Origin: Nymphaea colorata
Lineage: Eukaryota > Streptophyta > Magnoliopsida > Nymphaeales > Nymphaeaceae
Length of the DNA: 64,000 bases
NCBI RefSeq assembly: GCF_008831285.2
Contig: NC_045142.1
Coordinates: forward strand, 16,431,354-16,495,353
Direction of reading: 5' to 3'
This document shows positions 38,001 through 49,500 of the stretch, in pieces. The notes under the pieces are model-generated. The model saw only the letters and a program-made list of their open reading frames with translations, was not told where the DNA came from and made no database searches. The position numbers and the translations under genes are program-made. Positions within the stretch are counted from its first letter, which is position 1, and every line of letters begins with the position of its first letter.

Positions 38001-41000
38001 GTGATTAGGTCCCTAACATGGATGTAGTGCAGCACAAGCAACTACGTGGAAGTTGCGGGTGGGAGTTGCTGTGGAACAGTTTTTTTTTTCTGATCTGGTA
38101 CGTGACTGCAAAGGGTTGTATCAGAAGTTTTTTTTTGGTTGCTGCTGTTGAAGAAGAAGTTCAGGCCAGATCACATTGGACGTTGCTGTGTGGGAGACGA
38201 CAAGATCAGTTCTGAAATGTGGATCACATCAGATCTGATAAAAGAAAAAAAAAAATCAATTTCTGGACATCGATACATTGAAGCTGTGGACATCAATAGA
38301 AATTTATATGCACAGCGGTGAGGGAGTCTACATTGGTTAATGTCTTAAGGACGTTTCTCTCTCAAGACTGTCGGCTATAACATGAACATTTGGGGACCTA
38401 CACAATCTATTGGTACTTCCTTTCTACTCTCTCACGTCTGATGGTTTTCTAGGGCAGACTTCTGTGAGGCGTGAGCAAGTCTGCTCACATCTTGGGCAGA
38501 TTCGTTTGCTCAAGCTAGGGTTTCTTAAAAACCTAGGTCGATGCATTCTTGAAGTCGTGTGGAGGAAACCAATGTCGTGCAGGCAAGTTTGGGTTTTTTT
38601 TTTGTAGAAGTCGTGGAATGATGCACAACACTGTTTTCTTATGTCGCTGAAGTCTGAGGTCACGTTGGAAGTTCTAAAGTTGTCTGAAAATAGGTTTTTG
38701 TGAAAAAGTATACATATACTTAGAAGATGTTAACATAATCATCGCTGTGACATTAGTGGCATGTGGCAGTGGTGCTGTGCGTGATATAGTTGATTTCCAC
38801 TTTGCTGATCAGCCCCTTGACGTGCGACAGTGGTGTTGCGATTGCGAGTGATAGTGTTGAATTCTGTGTTGTTGATCAGCCCCTTACCTGACTGATTAAT
38901 TATAAGTTGGACGTTCTTTTGTGTGTTCAAACTGCTACAAAATTGTTTTGGTGCTCCCTTTATGGCTGAGATTATCAAACCAGATGGTGGGAATGATTAT
39001 AAAGGAACTGGGAATCCTTCTTTTTTTGGATCTACAGTCACAGTTAGCATTGACAGATCTGAGTATGAGCAGTTTTTGGCACACAAAGCCTCACAAGCTT
39101 CAACTTCCACTACTTTGATTGATCGAGCTCTCTCTACGGGTACATCCACGCCTGATTCAAGTATCTCTTGGATTATTGACTCAGGAGCATCGAGACATTT
39201 CTGCAATAGACCTGGTTTGTTCACTATGTTGCATAGATTCTCTCAGCCACATCATGTTAAAATTGCAGATGGCAGAATGTCACCTATATTGGGTTATGGA
39301 GATGTGAAGCTTTCTCAGTCTATGACCATTCCACATGTCTTAAACGCTCCTAAGTTTCCCTCTAATTTGCTCTTTGTTAAACAGTTGACTACTGATTTAC
39401 ACTATCGCATTATTTTTTACCCTGGTGCATGCTCATTTCAGGACTTACAAACTAGGAAGACTATTGGTGGTGGCTATGAAAAAAGGGGCGTCTACATCCT
39501 GTCGGTCCCTGTAGGTCTTGCTGCTACCTCTTCTACATCAGATTCTACACCCTTTCAGTGGCATCTCAGGCTCGGTCATCCTTCGGGGTCCAAGCTCTGT
39601 TCCATCCTACCTCACCTTTCAGTCCCAGAGTCATTTCAGTGTGAGGCCTATCAACTTGGCAAGCATACTCGTAGTAGTTTTCCTTCGAGTCTTAGTCCAT
39701 CAAGTCAAGGGTTGTTTGATCTTCTTCACGTTGATGTGTGGGGTCTTAGCAGGGTTGCTAGCCGATCTAAGTTTAGGTATTTTCTGGTTGTTGTTGATGA
39801 TTCTCTCGAATTAGTTGGGTATTTCTTTTGAAAGAAAGGTTTGAAGTAGTACCTATTCTTAAAAACTTGATTATTGAAATAAAAACTCAGTTTGGTTCTC
39901 TGGTTAAGTGTATTCGCACTGATAATGCTCTTGAGTTCAAATCATCTACCTTAATGACCTTTTATGCTGAAAATGGTATCTCTCCCCAATTTACATGTCC
40001 TCACACCTCACAACAGAATGGAGTTGCCGAACGAAAACATAGACAATTTCTAACTGTTGCTCGTACCCTAATGCTTCATAATCATGTACCTGCATACTTA
40101 TGGGGTGATGCCATACTCATGGCTTGTTACCTGACAAATCGTTTATCATCATCCTCCATTGACAACAAAGTACCGCTTAAACTTGTTTATCCCAATCGAA
40201 ACTTATTTCCTGTTGCACCAAAAGTATTTGGCAGTACTTGTTTTGTTCACATCCTTGGGCCTAAACGTGATAAACTTGCTGCTCAAGCCATTAAGTGTGT
40301 GTTCATTGGCTATTCTCAAAACCAAAAAGGGTACAAGCAATGTTATCACTGCCGTATCGTATCGTGTATCGGTCGGGCCGACCTATATGCCGTATCGTAA
40401 CGTATCGTAAATGTATCGTAACATATCGTAAAATTAATTTTTTAATTTGTAAAAAATGTTAAAAATTTATAAAAAATAGAAAAAAAAATCCGAAAAAACT
40501 AGTAAAAATCAGAAAAATTCAAGAAAAATGTATTTAAAGGAACATTCATCATTCATGTATATGAAGTATGAACTATGAAGTATGCATATGAACAAGACAT
40601 TCCAAAATAAGAAATCAAACATTCAAAAAACAAAACAACATACTAAGCAACCTAAGAGTATTCAATTACATCACAATTCATAAGTTCAGAAGTCAAAACT
40701 GAAAACATATTGACATAGTTTTCAAAACTCAAAACAAAAAGCCTCGTCAATCGTCATTTGCATCATCATCTTCATTCTTCTTCATCATCTTCATTTTCTT
40801 CATTAACTGATTCTTCTATCCCCTCTGTTGCAAATGGAATGTCACCAACATTCCATTGCTCCCCCCCAGCCTCTCCTTCATCAATAATCTCTGCTGCTCC
40901 TTCAACGTTCAAAAAATCAAGATCGTCTTCATCAAGTATTGCAGATGGTTCTTCTTCAACCCAAGAATCTAATATATCAAAATGGTAAATGAAGATAGGA

Positions 41001-43490
41001 TCATATTGATTGTGATGCTTCCTCGTAGATGTTGTTTCTAGTTGCCTAACAGCGTTGAGAAACAAAAAATGAGAGAGAGAGGAGCCCCCCAGCCCAGCCT
41101 CCCTCGGGCCCCTTTTTTAATTTCACCCGCGTATCGTGCGATACGGGGGTGTATCGCACATATCATGTGATACGGTCACCGTATCGCACGATACGTATGC
41201 GTATCGTATTTAAATAGTGTATCGTATAGTGTATCGTATTTGATCTGGTAACTCACAAAGAGTATATCAGTGCGGATGTCACTTTCTTCGAGTCTCAGTC
41301 CTACTTTAGTCCTACTTTTGTGTCATCTGAGATGCCATGTCCTATTCCTCTACCTATCCCTCCAGTCCCGTTGCAGTCTTTTCCCTCTCCTACTCCGACT
41401 ATGAATAGATTCCAGGACCCTCCATTGGTATACACGCGTCAGCAGTATCCCTCTCATGGTCGACCATCAGAATCTTCTCAGGATGTGAGCTCCATTGAAG
41501 TAAGTATACCTGACATTGATCCTTCTCAGGACTTGCCTATAGCCCTGCGCAAAGGCAAGAGACAGTGTACTATGCATCCTATCTCACAATTTGTTTCCAC
41601 TGACCACCTTGATGACAACTTATAGCAGTTTCTTCATGCTATGACAGTCCATACTGTACCGACTAGTCATCAACAAGCACTACTAGACTGTAAATGGCGA
41701 AAAGCCATGCAAGATGAGATGGATGCTCTCTTACAGCGTGGTACTTGGGAATTGGTTGATCCTCCTTCAAATTGTGATATTGTTGGCTCTAAATGGGTCT
41801 TTACAGTCAAGTACCATTCAGATGGGTCTGTAGAGAGATATAAGGCTCGATTAGTGGCTAAGGGTTATACTCAGACATATGGAGTTGACTTCTTTAAGAC
41901 TTTCTCTCCTGTGGCCAGGTTAGGTACTATTCGGCTCATTATCTATGTTGCGGTACACTCTAATTGGCATATGTATCAGCTGGACGTAAAGAATGTCTTT
42001 CTCTATGGTGATCTTGAAGAGACTGTATATATGCAGCAGCCCCCAGGGTTCGAGCGACAGGGGGAGTGTAGAAAAGTGTGTCGTCTGAAGAAGGCAATTT
42101 ATGGTCTTAAACAAAGTCCTAGGGCGTGGTTTCACAAATTATCTGAGGTCGTTTCACAGTGTGGATTTGAAAGATCTCCTTTGGACCATTCTCTATTCAT
42201 CAAGAAGAGCTCCAAAAGTATAGTGGTTATAGTAGTTTATGTTGATGACATTATCCTGACATGTGATTGTGATAAAGAAATTTCGGTCACAAAGACTTTC
42301 CTTCAGAAACACTTTGTCACGAAAGATCTTGGTCACTTGCAATATTTTCGTGGGATTGAGGTTGCTCATAACAAAGAAGGTGTAGTGTTGTCTCAGAGGA
42401 AATATGTACTTGACCTATTGCAGGTTATAGGGATGTTAGGAGCCAAGCCGGCTAATCTTCCTATGAATCCACGTCTTCATCTTCATGATGATCAATCGAA
42501 GCTAGTGGATTCACGATCTTACAGGTCACTAATTGGCAAGCTTCTGTATGTCACTGTGACTAGACCAGACATTAGCTTTGTTGTTGGAAAACTAAGTCAG
42601 TTTATGGAAAAACCTAGAAAAGTCCATTGGGATGTTGCATTGATGGTTTTGAAATATCTAAAGTCATCTCCGGGCAGGGGCCTCTTTTTCAAGAAAGGGG
42701 AATCTCTAGAAATTGTTGCTTACAGTGATGCTGACTATGCAGGGTCTGTTGATGACAGAAAATCCACCACAGGCTTCTGTATCTTTGTTGGGGGCAACCT
42801 AATATCATGGAGAAGCAAGAAACAAAACGTAGTTTCGAGATCAAGTACAGAATCTGAATATAGAGCAATGGCTCAAACGGCTACCGAGATGACTTGGGTT
42901 AAGTCTATGTTAACAAATATGAGTATTCAAGTTCCTCTTCCTATGAAAATGTACGGTGATAACAAGGCTGCCACTTACATTGCAAATAATCCAGTATTTC
43001 ATGAGAGAACAAAACACATAGAGGTCGATTGTCATTATATTCAGGATCTTATACAATGAGGTGTTGTGTCTACAGTTCATGTAGCTTCTGAAGATCAGGC
43101 GGCAGATATGTTTACTAAGGCTCTTCCCATTGGTGATTTCTCTAGATGTTGTAACAAGCTGAGCATGATTGATATCTATGCTCCAGCTTGAGGGGGAGTG
43201 TTGAAACTAGAAAGTTTATATTTAAGTGTGGTAGTTTTCTGTTTATTTAAAAGTTAGAGTCTTCTTTAGTCATTTATATCTTTATGTGTCTCTCTTGTGT
43301 AAAGACTCTAGCCCACCCCTATTCTCTCTTTAAGTAAGAGATTAGGGTTAGCAATGAAAGAATATAATAGTTGATTCTCTCTCTCTCTCCCTCTCGTGCT
43401 CTTGTGTTCCCTCTCTTTTCTCCATCTTTTTCAACATATATCATATATATTAGTTATTACCGAATGCTGTTTTTAGTATTATCTATAGAG

Positions 43491-43526
<36 letters not shown>

Positions 43527-46500
43527 ACACCCGCACTGAAATTTTTTTTAGGATTTGAGGCATCGCACACCCGCAACAGCACCCTGCACTCAGTTGACAT
43601 AGGTTTGATGTTCCTAAGACTACTGATATTTTGTGCAATATTTTTAATAATGTTGTACAAGAAGTTTGGCCTGCAAACACTATACAATTTATTTTGGAGC
43701 AAATGATAAAGTTGCAGGCGCGATGTTGTTCAAAGATATAAATCGTTTAATTGGACATGTGCCACTCATTGCATAAATCTCATGCATCAAAATCTTGGCA
43801 ACATGTATGAGATGAAACCAGTTGAACAAAGCCAAGAGACTACAAAATTTAATCATGAATGTGTTTTGAATCCTGCCAAAAAAAAAATTACAAATAAAGT
43901 TGAATTAATACAATTTGCCACTGAGATTAAATGCGAACAAATCTGCAGATGCAAGAGGAGTCTAGGCAGGCTTTGGAGTAGGAGCCATAGCTACAGTAGA
44001 AGATGCAGCCTGAGCTACTAACTTGGTCGGAGGACCTGAACACGAAGATGGATGCCCATGCTTGTTCCAACATCTGTCCTTGAGATGTTCCCGCTTACTA
44101 CAATATGTGCACTGAAGTCTCCCACATACAGTTGCACCTCTGCCATGATCTCTACCACAAGTTGGAAAAGGAAACCCACGACCACAACCTCTTGTGGCTA
44201 TTGGGGCAGAGGCTGAGAAAAAGTAACAGCAAGGCGACTGAGCAGATTATAAGAATCAGCAAGTAGGAATCTCAACACCAAGCATCTGCACCTTAGCAAC
44301 TGCATACTCAAGCACCTATTCTCTCGATTAGTGGGCAGTTGTTGTTACCGTGCCCTATAGATGAGTAATTTTGGCACCATAGTCTGCTCCAAATGAGCAT
44401 TGAGGCAAGCCTTGCACCGTGGACGAACATAATTTAGCCTCTCATAAGCAAACTTAATAGAAGTAAAATACTGAGCGAGCCAAACTCTGGTCTCACTGCT
44501 GCAGTGTAAACATCTCTTGGTCAAACTGTAAGATTCTACTCACATTCTTATCAAGGGAGCATATATCCTGCAAAAGCTCCCACATCTGCTTATATATAAT
44601 ATAATTGATAAGCTCATCTGCAATATGTGTCTGGGCACTATTCATCATCTAGGTCATGACAATACTATTACCCTCTTTCTATGTGGCATATTTTCCCACT
44701 TTCTTCCTTAGCTCCTCTTTTGAAATAATGTGACTTTTTTTATGTCCAACAATTGACATCACCGAGTCAACCCGGTGACTCGGCTTTGTTCGGCCCCCAA
44801 CGAGTCAACCCAGTAGGTTGACTCTTTTTATTTTATTTTTCAATATTTTATAGCTTTTTATAGTTGATACATGTTAAAATATAAGTTCTGTTTGTTACTT
44901 TATTAAATATACAACTTCAAAAATCAAGCAATATTAATGAAATTGATTGAGTTTTCTTAATGTTTTTGCATTCACCATGCTAAATTGCAACAATTCATGG
45001 AAGATGAACTTAATTGTGACTTCACTTTATGTTAGTTTGACTTTTTTAATCATGCAAGTGAAATTAAGTCATTTTACAAAAATTTTATGTTTAAAAAGTC
45101 AAGTTATATATATATATATATATTTGTAAAAAGGTTAACATAACCTGGTCCGAGTCACCGAGTTGACCCGCCAAGTCACGAGTCGAATCCCGAGTCACTG
45201 GATTTTAAAACATTGATTGACATCATAAATGTGCAGGACCATCTCCCATAGTTAGGGTCATCTAACTTAACTAATGATCCATAAGAAAAGGGATTTGCAA
45301 ACACCTTGTAATCTGCAGTAGTATCAAACTCAAATCTCCTTCAAACGATTTTTCTTCAGCCATGGTGCCTAACATAAATTAAGAGGATAAATAGGAGAAC
45401 TATGTAAAAGAGGATCAAATAAATCACTGCACCAGCAATCTAAAGCCCTGGCACACCCTCAGTCAAGTACAAAGAATCCTCAAACTGTAATCATATATAA
45501 GTGAAACAACTGTTTACCACAAGTCAGATCCACGAGGTCAGATCTTTCAAATCTGCAGCAGCCAAGGTACTCAACCAATATCACCACCAATCACAGGGCT
45601 GAGCATTAATGTCAGATCTAGAAATCTGCAGCAGTCAACAAACTTGACCAGAACTACTGATGTCTTGTCTTAGACTCGACTGAAGCATCCAAAAGACAGC
45701 AAGATATATCCCAAATCAGAATATGAGAGATTGTCAATGCTGAACTAACTTCCAATGTTAAGCAGCAGATAACATTGCTACTCCACAGAAAGATTAAGTC
45801 GACTTCAGGAAATTTGGCAGCAAAATACACACAAAAAGGTCTCCAAAGATCGTGGCAAACAAGTCAGCCACTACACAAGAATAACATGAATTGACGTAAG
45901 TAAATAAGCAACCACACAATCACCAAATATATTTTTCACCTCGACAAAAAACGACTTGAACCAGCTGAGGTCAACTTCACTGACCCTCATGACTCCACAA
46001 TCTGATGCTAAACACAAGAATAGATCGGATCATATTCCAATGACAAATTACCAGATTTAATGACAACCTGATAGAGTCATTAAATGATAATAGTTTGTAT
46101 TAGTATACGATAGAATAAAGGTGTATTTGGGCTGGGTCCATCACTGAGGATCCATTTCTGTCAGCCCATAGATAAGGCTGGGTGTAATACACTCGACTTA
46201 TGATTTTCTGGTTAATGAAGGATTAGGGCAGGGTAACCCTAATTTGTGTGTGTGAGTCTCTCTGAGTGCTTGGTGTGAGCTATTTTGGCAGGCAGCACCT
46301 ACAAATTCGTATCAGAGCCCCACCGATGACAAACAAGGAAGTGCTTGTTGTGTTGGAGGCTTTCAAGAAACAGATGGAAGAGGCACGACAAGCCATGGGC
46401 GACTGCATGGATGGATTTGAGCGCAGCAGTAGCAAGATGGACCAGAGGTTTTCAGAGCTCGACTCGCATGTTCAGACCTCTGTCACACGGGTACTCCTCC

Positions 46501-49500
46501 TTAGGAGGAGTACCCACACGGTACGGGTACGGGTACGGTACGGGTACTGCGTTGACTTACTGGGTGCGGTCAACACACCCAATGTCATTTTTTACCTTTT
46601 TCAGACTCGGTCAAAGTTGAATGAGTCCAAATTTGTCTGATTTTAATGTTAACGATATTTACATTTTAACTTTTTAAACCATTTTAACGTTAAAATTTTT
46701 GAAACCCTCATTTTAATGTCCCACTTCCCACTTTTTTCTTCATTTTTGCTTAGTAGTGTTGGGATTCGTTTTTTTTTTGCTTAGTAGTGTTGGGATTCGT
46801 TTTTTGCTTCGCTAGCTCTTTTATCTTGTTATGTAAAAGTTTATGTTGTTCTTTTGTTTGTGCTTATGCTTCTGTACACGCGTGATTTTCTTTGGCTTCA
46901 GTTGAGCAGTAAAGTTACGACTGAGGAGAATGAGAATAAAAAATGATAAATTTTGGATTATGATTTATGAATATGTTATTCTGTTTGTACTTTTTTGATA
47001 TATATGTGCGAATATGTTATTCTGTTTGAAATTTTTTGACATATATATGTATGTGCATGTGTGTGTCCGGCCGTACCCCCGCACCCAAGTTTTTTAAAAA
47101 TGGTCTGTACCCGCACCGGCACCCGTACCCACACCCATACCCGTACCCGTACCCGTACCTATGTGACATAGGTTCAGACGACCTTGAACGAGCAAAAGAA
47201 CCTGTCCACCTTGCTGAGGGAGATGTTGTCCAGGCCTGAGCGACCTTCCCCCAGCGTGAATCAGGGGAGCGACACATTAGGAATTCGAGAGGCACACACC
47301 CCCCTTCTGTTGGGTAAATGGCTAGCAAAGGAGGGGAATTCCACCCAAACCTCGGAACTCCAAAGATGGAGTTTCCCAAGTTTTCAGGAGAGGACCCACT
47401 AAGTTCCGTTTTCCATGCTGAATAGTATTTTGACTGTTTGGGAATTCCACCTGAAAACAGGGTTTCCCATGTTGGGGTGCACCTTGAAGGGGCAGCTATC
47501 AGATGGTACCGATGGCTTATAGCACAGCAAGGCAAACAGACCTGGTCAGAGATGGTGGTAGCCCTGACCGTGCGTTTTGGGCCCTCTGTCTACCTAGATT
47601 TTAATGTTGAACTGTCCAAGATACAGCAAAAGGGTTCCACCACAGAATATCAAGCTGAATTTGAGGAAATGAGTAATATGGTCCATGGGTGGCCGATGGA
47701 AGTTCTCATTGAAACTTTTGTATGAGGTTTGAAAGATGAAATCAGAGTGGAGGTCCAATCTAACCAGCCTCAATCACTGCTGGAAGCGTTTGAGTATGCT
47801 AGGATTGTGGAAGAGAAGGGGAAGTGGTTGGGCATGCTGCACCGAGAGGGTCGTCAGAGTAAAGTCCTACATGGAAAACGCAGAACCTGAGTAAGGAGGT
47901 GTCAAAGCCACCTGCGGGCAGAGTCAGCCCACCAAAAAAAAAAAAAAAAAAGCAAATACTGGTGAAAAGGCTGAGCCCAGACCATATTAAAGACAGGAGA
48001 TGCAGGGGGCTGTGCTTCCAATGAGACGAGAGGTGGTCTCCAGGCCACACGTCTAAAACAATACACATGTACTTAGTGGACGAACTGTCCAGCGAAGTGC
48101 AGGAAGAGGGAGAGGAGCCAGTGGAAAAAAGGGAAGAACAGGACTGGGCTGAACAGACCAATTTGCTGGAAATATCTGTTCACACCTTGGCGGGAGAGGA
48201 AGCACCACAAGAGATGTGCATAAAAGGGAAATTAAAAGGACGCAGGGTTAGCATATTAATGGACACGGTTCCACGCATAATTTTGTGAATGAGCACACAA
48301 CCAAGTGTGCATGTAAAATAGTAGAACAGCAGGGTTTTAAAGTGTTGATGGGCAATGGCAATTCCCTGGCATGTAAAGGCAAATGTCCAAACGAGCTGGT
48401 GAAAATCAAAGGACAGAAATATCAGGTAGAACTTTACCCACTTGCGATGGGAGGAGCAAAATTGGTTTTGGGTATTCAGTGGTTGAAACAGCTGGGACGG
48501 GTTGAATGGAATTTTGTGGAAATGAAAATGAGATTTGGTGGGGATGGAGGTGAAAGGACAGTACAGGCTGCAATGATGACCAGCCCAAAGGGTCAGCTGG
48601 ATACATTGACAGCCAAAACTGAAAGCACAGTAGCATGATTACATATTCTGCTCATCTCAGTAGTGGGGGCATCAGAACAAAATGAAAAGGACTCGTACGA
48701 GGGTGTGCCACAGCCATTAGGACCACTTCTACAGGAATTTACTGATATTTTTGCTGAACCTACTAGGTTAACCCCAAGAAGAAGCCTAGACCATCAAATA
48801 GAAGTGGAACCAAGGTCAAAACTAGTTAACTTTAGACCCTACAGGTACAGCTATACTTAGAAGGAAGCCATTGAACAATTGGTGAACCAAATGCTTTCAG
48901 AAGGAGTAATTCAGCACAGCATAAGTCTATACTCTTCCCCCGAGTTATTGGTAAATCAGAAGGATGGATCATGGAGATTTTGTGTGGATCATAGGGGGTA
49001 GAATGCTGTAACCATCAAGAATCGATTTCCAATTCCTGTTGTGGAAGAACTATTGGATGAATTAAAAGGGGCTACGGTATTCTCTAAACTTGAACTCTGG
49101 GCAGGATATCATCAAATTAGGATGTCTCCCCAAGACATTCCTAAAACAGTCTTCCATCGAAAGGGGCCAGGCAACAACAAGCTTTCAGCTTGCTATTCCG
49201 GGCCTTATCAGATTATCCAGAGGATAGGCAAGGTTGCCTACAAATTACTGCTGTCAGAGAATATGACCATGCACTTAGTGTTCCATGTGTCCTGTATGAA
49301 ACCACACAACCCAGACGTCTCACTACCTGCTGCTATCATAAATTTACCACAACACCAATAGGATACAGTAACTCCCTTTAGAATTCTAAGGAAAAGGTCC
49401 ACCAGGGGGAAAGGGACTGCCAATACTAATTGGCTGGTCGAATGGCAAGGACCCGAATCACCTTTGCCCACTTGGAAAGACTCTAGTGAGCTCCAACAGC

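Larger units (their letters stand above)
37559..43436 (+). mobile_element. Copia element D, gag-less, carrying a GTATCG element
   Basis: LTRs 37559-37808 and 43199-43436 (TGTTGAAA...TTTTTCAACA), target duplication TATAT (37554-37558 and 43437-43441), primer binding site TGGTATCAGAGCCGG at 37809 and a polypurine tract TTGAGGGGGAG before the 3' LTR. The LTRs differ by a handful of substitutions and a CT-tract length change, so it is older than copia B but much younger than A or C. The internal region starts with about 1.1 kb lacking a gag frame. Confidence 0.95.
36658..43602. mobile_element. CTAWGTCAC-end element 3, carrying copia D
   Basis: The left end is CTAAGTCACCTGAGTG. The right end read on the opposite strand is CTATGTCAACTGAGTGCAG. 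A perfect 8-bp duplication GTTTGATG flanks it (36650-36657 and 43603-43610), as made by hAT transposases. Without copia D it is about 1.07 kb. The left part has GC-rich 'gcatgcg/gatgcgcgagcgc' words and a stretch at 36950-37090 that resembles a leader exon; the right part has a TA repeat and 'cacacccgca' words. Element-encoded coding capacity was not seen, so it is probably non-autonomous. Confidence 0.88.
35227..43912 (+). pseudogene. Fossil hAT transposase gene (BED finger, DUF659), split by insertions
   Basis: The left end may be CAATGTTGTACATATCATAC at 35227, with GTATC/GATAC palindromes to 35400. Coding remnants start at about 35745. [20 protein letters not shown] resembles a BED-type zinc finger with its second half damaged, followed by an acidic linker and DUF659-like [19 protein letters not shown] and [16 protein letters not shown]. 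The frame is cut at 36657 by the element 36658-43602 and resumes at 43611 with [20 protein letters not shown] and then CATHCINLM, the conserved part before the catalytic region. Deleting the insertion and one copy of its GTTTGATG duplication restores the frame exactly. The gene is truncated near 43912, where copia E begins, and has many stops. Confidence 0.75.

Noticed and set aside
46500-47160. GTACGG arrays considered as CRISPR-like or centromeric satellite repeats
   Set aside because: Units are six bases, without spacers, and confined to the ends of elements with target duplications in a plant genome.
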